DNA from: Anaspis maculata
Taxonomy: Eukaryota > Arthropoda > Insecta > Coleoptera > Scraptiidae
Reading direction: 5' to 3'
Length of the DNA stretch: 64,000 nucleotides
Assembly (NCBI GenBank): GCA_949128115.1
Contig: OX421962.1
Coordinates: 12,289,262-12,353,261, forward strand
Positions 48,822 to 59,612 of this stretch are shown here, in pieces (the stretch's first letter is position 1; each line of letters opens with the position of its first letter). The position numbers and the translations under genes were made by a program. The notes beneath the pieces are model-generated. The model was not told the DNA's origin. It ran no database searches and saw nothing but the letters and a program-made list of their open reading frames with translations.

Positions 48822-50617
48822 TAGTAGGGCCGCTACGCGAAAAGTTACTGCACTTAATGTTAGAGCTATGAAATTTGGTACACTTCTTCAGGAAACTCTT
48901 CGGACGATTCTGTCCGAGGTGCCCATGAAAATTATCGCTGCTTCCAAAATGGCGACTTTGATATGTGAAAATGTCATATTCGCTCCATTGTATACCGCAG
49001 GATGTCCATTTTCATACTAGCTCTTCCTCAACTGACGGTTACTATAATAATCGTGACAGATGCTCAATTTTTTGTATAGGTACAGGGTGTACGCGCGAGG
49101 TGAAACCCTCCCCTCCACCAAAAGGTTCCCCATGGAGTTATTGCGAAAAAACAAAAACCAGTCCTTCATAATTTTTCCTGTAGCTCTCGAATATGCTCAT
49201 CATATATTTGTTCAACTCATAATATACAGGGTGTTCAAAAAAGTTAATAATTTTTGCGACACCCTGTATATAATTATTGTAATCTATGTAGCTTTTTATG
49301 CTGATTACAGCATTGCTTGACACTCATGAGTTTCTTTTCAAATAACCTCTAAAAAATTAATTAATCTCAATTGCGAAGACTGTATTCTAGGCAGCCAGGA
49401 AATACACTACACTTCATGTTAGAGGTATGAAACTCGTCACATTCCTGTAAAGAACTGTTTGAAACAATTCTGTCTGAGGTGCCAATCAAAATTATGACTG
49501 CGTCCAAAATGGCGTTCGTTATCTAATATGGCGGCTTACATATATGAGAATCTTGTATTCGTCCAATTATATTCCGTAGGATGTCGATTCTCATATTTTC
49601 AACTATTCTGAGATTATTGGTAGGTAAACACAGCTATATTGACAGATGCCTAATTTCCCATGTACAGTCATTTCAAATTGAAAGAAAGATTTAACTATCA
49701 AGTCTTTGAGACGGCGTTACTTTTTTATGGCATCCCGCGTAAACACCCTATACATGGGAGAGTGAGCATCTGTCACGATTGTTGCGGTTACAGTCAGTTT
49801 CAGAATAGCTCAATCTATGGAAATCGACATCCTGCGGAATTTAATAGGACGAATACGAGATTCTCACATATGTAGGCCGCCATATTGGAAAACAACCGCC
49901 ATTCTGTACCCAGCCATAATTTTGATTGGCATCTCGGACAGAATTGTTTCAAACAGTATCCCAAAAAAAGTCTAGCAAGTTTTATATCTCTAACATGAAG
50001 TGTAATGTATCTCCTGGCTGCCTAAAATACGGTCTCGTCAACTTGAATTTATTCATTTTTCATAAATTATTTGGGGCGGAACCCACAAGTGTCAAACATT
50101 TTTGTAATCAGCATAGAAAGCTACATAGACTACAATAATAAATTACAGGGTGTCGCCAAAATTTGAAAAAAAATTTGAACACCCTGTTTATTATGAGATA
50201 CAGAAATATATATTGAACACATTCGAGAACTAGGGAAAAACTATGGAAGATTAGTTTTTGTTTTTTTCAAAATATCTCCAAGGAGAAGCGTTTGGTGAAG
50301 GAGAAGGTTTCACCTCATGCGAACACCCTGTATAAAGAAAATTGATCATCTGTCACAATTACTGTAGTTACCGACAGTATAAGAATAGCTAGTGTGAAAA
50401 TCGACACTCTGCGGGATACAATGGGCCGTATATGATATTTTTACATATTCAAGTCGCCATTTTGGAAAACGGCCGCCATTTTGGATGCAGCAATAATTTT
50501 CCTGGGCACCTCGGACAGAATTGTTGCAAATAGTTCCCGGAAAAAGTCTGCAAAATTTTATAGCTCTAACATGAAGTGCAGTATATCACTTTGTTTTGTC
50601 GCATAGCGGCTCTACTA
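48822..50617. mobile_element. TAG...CTA hairpin element 1 (1796 bp)
   Basis: The left end reads TAGTAGGGCCGCTACG and the right end, read inward on the other strand, TAGTAGAGCCGCTATG. GAT flanks both ends (48819-48821 and 50618-50620). The whole element is a long imperfect inverted repeat with arms of about 850 bp around an axis near 49710. Each arm holds two related blocks: an outer one (from 48822) and an inner one beginning TAGGCAGCCAGG near 49390. A CTGTCCGAGGTGCC-type sequence and a TGTTAGAG-type sequence therefore each occur four times, twice per strand. ACAGGGTGT and ACACCCTGT motifs recur inside. Open frames are short and unrecognised, so it is non-autonomous. It interrupts the RNase H frame of a pol relic, and the halves are in register if the element plus one GAT is removed. 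Confidence 0.85.
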
Positions 50618-51290
50618 GATCCCTTCCCACTGCAGAGCGGAAGTACAGCGCGATCGAAAAGGAGTGTCTTGGGGCTATGTGGGCCATAGAGAAGTTTCGC
50701 GTCTACGTCAGGGGCGGACATTTCACATTGGTCACCGACCATTTCGCTCTAAAATAGCTCCACAGCCTCAGGGACCCCAACAGTCTTCTTGCGCGCTGGT
50801 CTGTCCGCCTGCAGCGGTACGATTTCAACGTTGTCCATCGAGCCGGGAAAGTCAACTTTGTTCCGGACTTGCTCATCAGATTGGTTCCGGTCGAGGGTTT
50901 GGCAGAACTGAACCTCCTTGACAGCTTCAAAATGTTCGGGACCCCTAGTATCAAGGAATGCGGTACCGGATATACGGTAAGACCCGTTGAGTTTCCCACT
51001 TTAGAGACTGGAGGGAGAGGTTCTGTGCGAGGACATTGGGGTTGGTCGTTCCCAGAGAGCAGCGTGCGGACATCTTGGCTGCCACACACGACAGCCCTAC
51101 CGCGGGTAACGGCGGGGTGTCCCGTACCGCGTTTCGGGTGGGCGAGCAGTACTATTGGCCGGGTATGCGTCGGTATGTCGCGGATTATGTCCGTAACTGC
51201 CAGGTCTGCTTGGCCCAGAAACCCGAACAAAAGAGCTCTGCTGGTTTGATGTGCAGTAGGCTGGAGGCGGTAAGACCTTGGGAGGTCATA
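50618..51290 (+). pseudogene. Gypsy-type pol relic, RNase H end and integrase zinc domain
   Basis: Continuation of the relic left of the hairpin element. The RNase H glutamate (YSAIEKECLGAMWAIEKF) and the last aspartate (LVTDHFALK) are visible. An in-frame TAG at 50755-50757 follows, then a tether region (YDFNVVHRAGK). Another frame change precedes the integrase zinc-binding domain (51036 onward: HDSPTAGN, then CQVCLAQKP). Its second zinc histidine position is an asparagine, and the two cysteines are kept. Similarity stops at about 51290, before the catalytic core. Confidence 0.85.
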
Positions 51291-51477
51291 TATACATATA
51301 GATCTTGTGACACCCTTGCTGAAGTCCAAGTTGGGGAATGTATACATATTATCGGTTCTGGACCTTTTCAACCGATTTTGAGAGGGTATTTCTTCCCCTT
51401 TGACAGGCCTTGACAGGAAAAATTCATCGGAGGCCATCTGTGAGCCTGAGCATTTTCATTTCCTCCATTTCTTGTTC
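51291..51477. other. Unrecognised sequence between pol relic and element 2
   Basis: The gypsy similarity stops near 51290 and element 2 begins at 51478. The intervening bases show no feature I can name. Confidence 0.4.
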
Positions 51478-53772
51478 TAGTCGTCGCGGTACGAGCCTAA
51501 AATCGTCCAAGTTCTGCACTTCTAACGATTTCGATTATTTTCGGCACAGATGATCATTGGACCTATTCAAGCGTTTTGACCCGCAGCACCACCAAATTTG
51601 CCTCTCAGGAACAGAGGGGTGGGGGTATCTTCAGAATTTGAAGCTCCAGGTCTGGTATGGTCCAATGAAGACCCACAAAGGCAAGTGAGTAGTCATTTTC
51701 GAATGATTTTTATTCGCCGATATCGATTCTCACGTGAAAAATGAGTTGCGCAATCATTTGACAAAGATAATTGGTAATAATAAGAGATAAAGATGAAATC
51801 AAGTGGTCATCTACTGAACTCTGTAGAAACTTGTTTTTTCGTGATAAATATATGAAACTTGGTAAGGCTGTTCATTATTACTTACTTTCCAAATATGAAG
51901 GGAGCACCACGCGTTCCGACGCATGACGTCGCGACGCAATATCAACAAAACAAAAATAGTGGTCGTCATTTCCAAAATCTTCGATATATTATCATGATTT
52001 ATTTGATTTCTTTCATCAAACCATATGCTTTCGAGAATCAATAACATATTTCTGTCGACTTGGGGAAACGGTGGGCTACCAGTGGTAAGTCAGGTGTCTG
52101 CTAGAGGGAACTGTGAGGTTTCTTTACCCCCAAATTTCCACGGTCAACACCTTCGGATAAAACTATTTTTAAGTTTGTCCATACGGATAATTAAGTCATC
52201 TGGTCAACATTCTCCATGTTTCGTCCTTCTAAGGACTCCTCAGTATGGTTTATACAGATTTCGCAACCGCGCGAGATCATTCAGACTACCTAGTAAAGTA
52301 ACCGATTTTGGAATACCGTTTGGTTTGAAATGGGTAAAAAAGGAGTAAATGCAATTTCTGCGATTCTAGTGTTAGGGTATGAATAAAGTCAGCCGAATAT
52401 GAATGAAGTAAATACATCTGAAAAAAGCACCAATATAAAAATCTTGAATTCCACTTAGCCCAAAAGATGGTTCGGTAATGTGGAATACCCCTATATTCGA
52501 ATGTGGACAGCTGCATTCTCATTTCTCTGCGAAAAAGAAAAGGGTGTTCCACATTTGGTCCGATATTCCACAATAATAATAAAATCAATGAAGCCCGCTA
52601 GTCGAGTGGAATGCGTGAGCGCTCGGCAAATGGAGCTTCCGGGTTCGATTCTCGGCACAGTGCTTTGTGCTATAGAAACAAAGTTTCTCAGCTTGTGATA
52701 TTTGGGAATCAAATTCAGCAAACTCCTATGACATAAGAAATGCCGATAAGGATAAAAACAAACAAATAAAGAAACAATAATGGTTCAATCATTTGATACG
52801 GTCTCATACAAAGCGATTTCTTTCTTCCAGTACGGTGACATCGATATTAACAGGCGATTAATCGTTATAATAATTGATAGTTTAGTTTGTAAGAATTGTG
52901 TAACCGAGTATGTACCTAATATGGTACAACATTAAAGATCACTTTTTTCCAGTAATCAAAAGTACCTTTCTGAGATCCCTTCATTTGATCGCTAGATTTG
53001 TAAAAACATACTGAGGAGTCCCTAGAAGAACGAAACACAAGAAATGTTGACCAGATAACATATTCGTGGGGACAGACTTCAAAATAGTTAGTTTTATGCT
53101 CGGTTTTATCCGAAGATGTTGACCGCGGAAATTTGAGGGTGGAGAAACCTCACAGTTCCCCTTACAGGCACCTGGTTTACCACTGGTAGCCCACCGTTTC
53201 CCCGAATCGACAGAAATATGTTATTGAATCTTGAAAGCATATGGCTTGATGGAAGAAATCAAAGAAATTATAATATTCCTATCAACTGTTCTGGAAATGG
53301 CGACCACTGTTTTTTGATATTGCGTCGCGACATCATTCGTCGGAACGCGTGGTGCTCCCTCCATATTTGAGAAGTAAGTAATAATGAACACTCACACCAA
53401 GTTTCATGTATATTTATCACAAAAAACAAGTTCCTACAGAGCTCAATAGATGACCACTTGATTCCATCTTTATCTCTTATTATCACCAATTATCTTTGTC
53501 AAATGATTTCGCAACTCATTTTTCACGTCAGAATCGACATCAGTGGATGAAAATCATTCGAAAATGACAACTCACTTGCCTTTGTGGGTCTTCATTGGAC
53601 CATACTAGACCTGGAGCTTCAAATTCTGAAGATACCCCCACCCCTCCGTTCCTAAGGGGCAAATTTGGTGGTGCTGCGGGTCAAAACGCTTGAATAGGTA
53701 CAATGATCATCTATGCCGAAAATAATCAAAATCGTTAGAAGTGCAGAATAATTTGGTGTACCGCTACGACTA
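51478..53772. mobile_element. TAG...CTA hairpin element 2 (2295 bp)
   Basis: The left end is TAGTCGTCGCGGTACG and the right end, read inward, TAGTCGTAGCGGTACA. TTC flanks both ends (51475-51477 and 53773-53775). The inverted arms are about 770 bp each (51478 to about 52253 and about 53003-53772), diverged by scattered substitutions. The 750-bp centre is not palindromic and carries a tRNA-headed SINE-like insertion. No transposase is visible on either strand. The termini align with those of the elements at 48822 and 62308. Confidence 0.85.
52591..52790 (+). mobile_element. tRNA-derived SINE-like element
   Basis: There is an A-box-like TAGTCGAGTGG at 52599-52609 and a B-box-like GGTTCGATTCT at 52642-52652, starting 43 bp apart. 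Flanking CCGGG and CTCGG can pair as a T-stem. A body of about 80 bp follows, then an A-rich tail from about 52746 (AAACAAACAAATAAAG). This is the layout of a tRNA-headed SINE transcribed by RNA polymerase III; a decayed tRNA gene is less likely because of the body and tail. Possible flanking repeats (ACAATAAT near 52570 and 52774) are short and uncertain. Confidence 0.55.
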
Positions 53773-53775
53773 TTC

Positions 53776-54539
53776 ATCTTCTCTCCTTCCTCCTTCCCGC
53801 GGGGTGTAGGTCCTCATCGGTTGTTCGTCTGTAACTTCCGATCGCTTCAGTTTTAGGGCAGTGTGGGATATCACGATGTCAAGCCCAGTGTGCGTTTTCG
53901 ATTGTAATGTCGGTGAAATGTCATGACTCATGTAATTAAAAGCCCCAAAAAAAAGGGCAGTGAGATAAGGATTCATTCTGGACAAAATTGGGCATTTAAT
54001 CCAGCGTAAATAAATCCAAAACGTGGCAAATCCTCCTGGTTTGAATTTCCTGAAGCAAATCGGCAAGCGCACTGAAGCCTACCAGAAATACTCCATATTT
54101 CGGCATCTCGGGTAGAACCGAAGAGATTGGAAACTTATCGGTTCCTCTTGTCGGGATGCTCCGGCTTACATACAAATGAGATTCGAAAATTAACTTGTAG
54201 AGGGCGTTACGAAGGAGAATTACATTTGAAGGGGTAACAACCTGAAATAAATCATTTCATTCATTTTGTTGTAGGCATTCAGTTCCAAAGACAACTAACC
54301 TGAGGTAGGTTCCAGAGAAGAAGTCCATCAGTACGAATAGTGCACACCCATGGATCCCGCTGCGACATCGAAGAGACCGAGGTAGCTTTCCGGGTGCGTC
54401 ATTCGCCTTCCAAGGTGGAAAAGAAGTTCTTGTCCGTAAGGATCCTGGCCAATCTCTGGGGGCATGGGGTTGGTGCTACGATTGTGCAGTCTCCTGGTCC
54501 AGGGTGAAAGACTTCGACAAATGGTGCGACTGACAGGAG
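53776..54539. other. No gene recognised
   Basis: Mixed sequence between element 2 and the tandem-repeat region. Open frames are under about 100 codons and show no recognisable motif. Confidence 0.4.
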
Positions 54540-55370
54540 ATGATGCGTTTCCGCCTACCTAGAGGACGAAGAGTCGGGCCCTTTACCGATAAGTCTCGGC
54601 CTACTTGGGAATGACGCGTGGAAACCCCAGCTGATGTGTTTTCAGCCCCCTGGAGAAAGTCGAAATGGAACCCTTTGCAGATGTGTTTTGGTCCCCTTGG
54701 GGGAATGTTGAGCCAAGAACCGTCCAGGTTGAGTTTTGGCTCACCTAGAGGCCGATGAGTTGTTCCCCTTTGAGTTGCAATCCGCCTCTAGGATGTCGTG
54801 TCAAAGCCCTTGGACGTTGAGTCTTGGCCCGCCTCTAAGAGTCGAGTCGGAGCCCTCCGGCGACGAGTTCCAGCCCATTTCCAGGTAGTTGTGCAGAGGC
54901 CTCCCGATGTTGCGTTTCGACCCAATCCCAAGTCGAAGAGTTGAGCCCCGTGGAAGTTGCGTTTCGATACTCCTCTAGGACGCTGAGTGGAAGCCCTTCA
55001 ATGAAGAGTTTCTGCCCCTTGAAAGTATACGAGTTGAAACTCCGACTGATGTGCCTTCAGCCCCCTAGAGAAAGTCGAGTTGGAACCCTTCGGAGATGTG
55101 TTTGGTTCCCTTGGGGAAATGTTGAGTTGAGAACCCTCCACGTTAAGTTTTGGCCCGCCTAGAAGCCGATTAGTTGCTCTCCTTTGAGTTGCAACCCGCC
55201 TCTAGGATGACGTGTCAAAGCCCTTGGACGTTGAGTCTTGGCTCGCCTCCAGGAGTCGAGTCAGAGCCCTCCGGCGACGAGTTCCAGCCCATGTCCAGGT
55301 AGTTGTGCAGAGGCCCTTTCGACTAAGAGTTTCAATCCCCTTCTAGGCCGATGCGTATAAACCCCTTGTA
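54540..55370. repeat. Degenerate minisatellite of about 30-bp units with a 415-bp duplication
   Basis: Recurring GAGTTG or GAGTCTTGG followed by CCCGCCTCTAGGA-like segments give units of roughly 28-33 bp. On top of this, 54631-54900 is repeated at 55046-55314 (offset 414-415; shared GATGTG and TCAGCCCCCT segments, and TAGTTGTGCAGAGG near both ends). Copies differ by many substitutions and small indels. No continuous open frame follows the repeats. Confidence 0.75.
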
Positions 55371-56120
55371 ACAGGCTTTGAATCGAGACTTTCCATCCCT
55401 TGGCCATGAGCTGCGGTGTCGGAGTGTCAGGCCGGGCCCAGTTGTATTGGCAGGACAGTTATTTACGATTGAACTTTTTTCTATTGAATGGAGGCCACGA
55501 TCGACACAGGGTCAGGCCTCTACATCTTCAGTCACATGCGAAAGATTCCTGGGTGATGAGAATCGTGGTAAAACAAACTAGTATCCTACGAGCGTCAAGA
55601 TCCTAAATCGGTATCCAAATTAGTCCACGCCATGTACTCCATCGCTAAAACCAAAATTACTGGTTATTCAAAAGGGAACGTAAGGTGGTCAAGTAATGTT
55701 GTATGTTTCAGACCCGACTTACCGAAATACATTCCTGTATTCCGTATATGTGGTACGATTTGAAGGAGGAACTCCGACCGCTGGTAAACGATCCCTGCCC
55801 ACCGAGTACAATTTCATTCTCAGGTGTGTATGTGACGGTGCAGGTCCCGCCTATCGACGAGAATGGATGAATATTGCACTTGAAACTCCTTATTATTTAG
55901 GTACTGGTTGTTAGAGAGTGTTGTCGAGTGAGGTGACTGTTCACACCTACAAGTAGTAGAAAGTAAATTATGGGAAAAGGGGGAACTTGTTGGGAACGTA
56001 CCTGTCTCGTGAGAATCAAAATTAAAGTTTGTACCACCACAGAACCCACTTGAATTCATTAGAATCTGCGAAAAAAAAACACTTGTTGCGAGAACCTAAC
56101 CTCTAACTGTCAGCTACGCA
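55371..56120. other. No gene recognised
   Basis: Open frames of up to about 80 codons (55696-55914 plus, 55820-56059 minus) show no recognisable domain. A splice-acceptor-like TGTATGTTTCAG near 55710 is not enough to propose an exon. Confidence 0.4.
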
Positions 56121-57780
56121 ATGGACTTCGGGCATCACTTAATTTGGAGGACCAACAAACAAACGAACAGACCCGCGCGCGCTTGACAACCAACGTCAAA
56201 ACATAACCTATTCATAACCAACAAATTTGAAGATGGTCTTACTCGATTTATTTTCCTTATGTGCTTTGTAGAGCCAGGTGTGTACCTACAGTGTGATTCA
56301 AAGGTTCGTCGTTTTCGATGATAGCCTTTGTGGCGGTTTTTGCGAAAATGAAAGGCGAATATTTCCATAGATTTGAGGCTTGAAAGGGGGCCCGAGGCAA
56401 GCTATCTTACAAAAGTCCGCGTGTTTGGCGAGGTTGCTATCTACACAGTCATGGATTTTGAATTTCTGAATGTTCCGATGACCTCGCAATGTTTCCCAAG
56501 ATAACTACAGCGACATCCTGGATTTCTGATTTTCAAGCGTTGTTCCCACACCTGACAGAGAACCGAGGACTTCAAAAGTTTGAAAAGCTGATCAAAAAGA
56601 AGTTCACCATCGATTTTATCACTTACTTTATTATTTGAGTATAATTTTGTCACACCAAATTTCTTAAAACAAACCAATTTTAATAAATCTAATAAATATC
56701 TACATCTGTTTATTTTTGCTTTCTATGTTTAAATCTATGTTAGATAAAAGTACCACAGAATAGGGAAATAACTGCAAACGGAGTGCTTTGTTGGGCAACA
56801 TCCTTGTTGGAGGATTTCCATTTCCACAATCTCTTCTTGACTGATGTAGCCAATTTCCTTGTGTTCGGCAAGAGTTCACCTTTGACAATTTTCTCTCTCA
56901 GTAAGAAATCTATGTCCCTCGATGCCTCTGAAACAACATAGGGTAACTTGAACTTCCAGTATGTTTTTCCACCTGCACAACAAATCGAGTATTATAAATT
57001 GCCTATAATTTATAATAATATGCATACTTTGTCACAAAGACTCCTTCCAATTTTAAAACATTGTGATCAATAATTGCATGCAGCAGTGAAATTCTGAACA
57101 CAACACTACAGCTGTGATGATAGCAACCATGCATCACATTCAAAATGTGCACCAGGATTCTGGTCGTCGTTGTCACAGGAGCTACCGTGTCATCTGTTTG
57201 GAACCCCGCTGTCGAGGCATGAGTAGAAATTATGTCTCTGGTTGGATCATCACTGCAAGAGCTTTTTTCCTTTCCGCTGGGGCTGGGAGTGCAAGACCTA
57301 CAAAAAGAGATAATTATGCAAAACATGTAATTAAGAACCTTATTATTGTAAGGTGCTGCACAGTGTTGGTAGTTACCTTGGTATGAACAAGAGCTGATGG
57401 TTCACTAGACACAATTATACTACACATCATGACTGTGTAGAGAGCAATCTCGCCCAACAAGCGGATTTTTGCAAGGTAGCCTGCCTCTTTCAAGCCTTCA
57501 AATCCATGAAAATATTTGCCCACCGTTTTCGCAAATATTACGACGAATCCTTGAATGCACACAGTAGGTACACATCTGGATCTGTCTGTACGAAGCACAT
57601 CGACACCACAAAACAAAAATAAAACGAGTAAACGACCGACCGGACTTCAAATTTGTAGGTTATAGAGGTTATGTTGATTGTTGGTCCTCCAAATTAACGC
57701 TTGACACCTGTCATTCTGTCAAACGCGGGTTTGTTCGTTTGTCTGTTGGTCCTCCAAATTAAGTGATGCCCGAACTCCAT
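56121..57780. mobile_element. Inverted-repeat element with coding-like interior (1660 bp)
   Basis: The terminal inverted repeats are about 330 bp. The left end reads ATGGACTTCGGGCATCAC and the right end, read inward, ATGGAGTTCGGGCATCAC; both continue through AATTTGGAGGACCAACA. The match extends inward to about 56460 on the left and down to about 57420 on the right. The target duplication could not be fixed. The ends do not start with TAG, so this differs from the three hairpin elements. Coding-like sequence on both strands converges at about 56700, where AATAAA occurs on plus (56682-56687 and 56691-56696) and on minus (56709-56714). I do not recognise the encoded proteins. Confidence 0.6.
56740..57616 (-). 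pseudogene. Possible multi-exon gene inside the inverted-repeat element
   Basis: Three minus-strand open segments can be read. 57616 to about 57375 ends at a donor-like CCAAG/GTAACT. About 57300-57036 is preceded by an acceptor-like TTTTTGTAG and followed by AAA/GTATGC. 56972-56740 is preceded by TTGTGCAG and ends at TAA, with AATAAA 26 bp further on. The last segment is 77 codons open and rich in lysine and arginine (RKLATSVKKRLWKWKSSNKD). Exon phases were not proven to be compatible, and the first segment overlaps the terminal repeat. It could be a transposon accessory or transposase fragment, or chance open frames. No domain is recognised. Confidence 0.3.
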
Positions 57781-59084
57781 GGCAATAAGTTTGATTGTGA
57801 AGTAAAAGTTACAAAAATAATTTCTGGTGTCATACTAGGGCGTTTCAAAATTTTTGTCAAGGACGCGGGACAATGCGATAGGCCGAAAAGAACAAACCAA
57901 GTCTCAATTAGCTTTCGATTAAATTGACATGCTCTCAAGGATGACTCCTGGGTGGCTCGGGGCCACTCCAGAAAGGGAAAATTAGTCTATACATTCCCAA
58001 GGATAGTCCAAGATCGCGACCGCGAGGCCATCCACACTTTTAGGGCAATTCACGGTATAAAAAGGAAATAGGCCCCCACAAAGGCAAGCCATATCTAATC
58101 CTTTTCCCAACGGGCAAAAGAGACCACAGCTCGAAAAGAAGCAATGGCCTTTGAATAGAATGCCACCAAAAGGGAGGGCTACCACACACATACTGGCCTT
58201 AGAGTTTAGATGGATGGGATTACGTTGGGACTCATTTCGTGACTATCTATTGGACCTACCGCTAACTCTAATCGCTTCCTAACACAACGTAGAAACTGAT
58301 TGTAATCCAAGGGGTGCTCAAAGCCACCACAGTGCTCACCTAGAAAGGAAAGGGTTGAAAAGTAGAGGCTAATAAAGTCAAATAATTTCGAGACGAAGGG
58401 AAGTAGTGTTCAATAAGGGGAGAGGTGAGAAGGGATATCAATCGAACTCGACCACACTCTACATCACTCCGTTGCAGTCTATTATAAACTGAATAAATAC
58501 TGTCATATGAGTTCATTGTGGCATACCGAGTATACTTTCAAATCGTTAGACATAAGAGCCCAACACACTCAACACTTTTATAAGAACACCAAGAAGGAGT
58601 ACCACCACCAGGTCTCGATGATCATCGGCCAAGCGATTCCAAAAGCGGGAAAAGTGATTTAATTCAAATAAGTTGAATTGATGGAAGTATAATGGGTTGC
58701 CTACCCCTTCAAGGGTTCAAAGAAGATAGCTGGGGTCTTCTCAGCATTTTGCCGGTAACCAGCAACATTCTTGAGGTAGCCCTACTACATTTGCTACTCG
58801 AAGCCCACAACACCGCACGGGTAATGTCGATGGGTTTTAGAATTTATTCCCTGAATTATGGATTATGAACCTTCTACAGGCTTCTTCTGGGTACCTACAT
58901 ACTGTTCATGTACTGTTTTGTAACCCTTCTCCTGCTATTGTGATGTCCATAGGTGTGTGAACCCCCCACGTGTCTTGAGTTTACTTCGTCGGGTGAGCGA
59001 CCAGCCAGTCCAGGTATCCTGGCCTCTTGGAACCCCCCTCTGTCGACGAGCTATCTCCGTCCCACAGACGGAGTGAGGGCGTTG
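57781..59084. other. No gene recognised
   Basis: Mixed-composition sequence without recognisable coding motifs on either strand. The longest open frame is about 69 codons (57982-58191 minus). Confidence 0.4.
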
Positions 59085-59360
59085 TAGAATCCGAACGGCA
59101 TCTGCCCAGACTGGTACAGTCCCAGGTTAGATACGCTTAGTCGCTGAATTGTGGGAACACTAAAGAGCCCGAAGGGCATCCACATGGCATTGTACAGTCC
59201 ACGGCCAGGTACTCTTCGTTGTCATTTTGGAGACGGCCCTAACGGCACCCATGTTAACTAGTTTCTGGTTAGATACGCTTTGCTGCCGTACTGCGGGGGC
59301 TTTGCAGAGCCTGAACGGCACGCGAATGTACTTGTACAGTCGCTGGCTAAGTACGGAGAA
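59085..59360. repeat. Four degenerate ~78-bp tandem repeats
   Basis: Copies share GTACAGTC, then a GG-TAG-TAC-like segment, with GTACAGT at 59114, 59192 and 59334 and a diverged copy near 59257 (spacing about 78, 65 and 77 bp). A GAACGGCA-like segment precedes each. On the minus strand the repeat can be read as a unit of about 26 residues with a recurring LY, then PF(G/R) pattern. Since 78 is a multiple of three, a decayed repetitive protein is possible, but stops interrupt it. Confidence 0.6.
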
Positions 59361-59486
59361 ATCTGTTTCTGTGTTTAGCTCAGGAATCAAGGCGTTCATT
59401 AGAATAAACTAGTAATTATAATAATAATGGAAACTATTGCGCACGGGGGTTGAAAAACAAACGCCTGGAAAAGTTCAACAGAAGAG

Positions 59487-59612
59487 GTCGTATGAATAAA
59501 TAGTAGTTTTTGCTTTCACTTCGATTTTCCTAGGAGTTGCCAAGCAAATTCTTCATAGCAACTCCTAACTGAATCTATTCGAAAGCAAAAGCCATTTTTT
59601 ATTCACACGGCG
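59487..59612. repeat. Short hairpin (MITE-like) element
   Basis: Two arms of about 54 bp (59487-59540 and 59558-59612) pair with a few mismatches around a 17-bp loop. The outer ends are GTCGTATGAATAAA and TTATTCACACGGC, and the inner stem is AGGAGTTGC with GCAACTCCT. It has no coding capacity. Confidence 0.6.
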
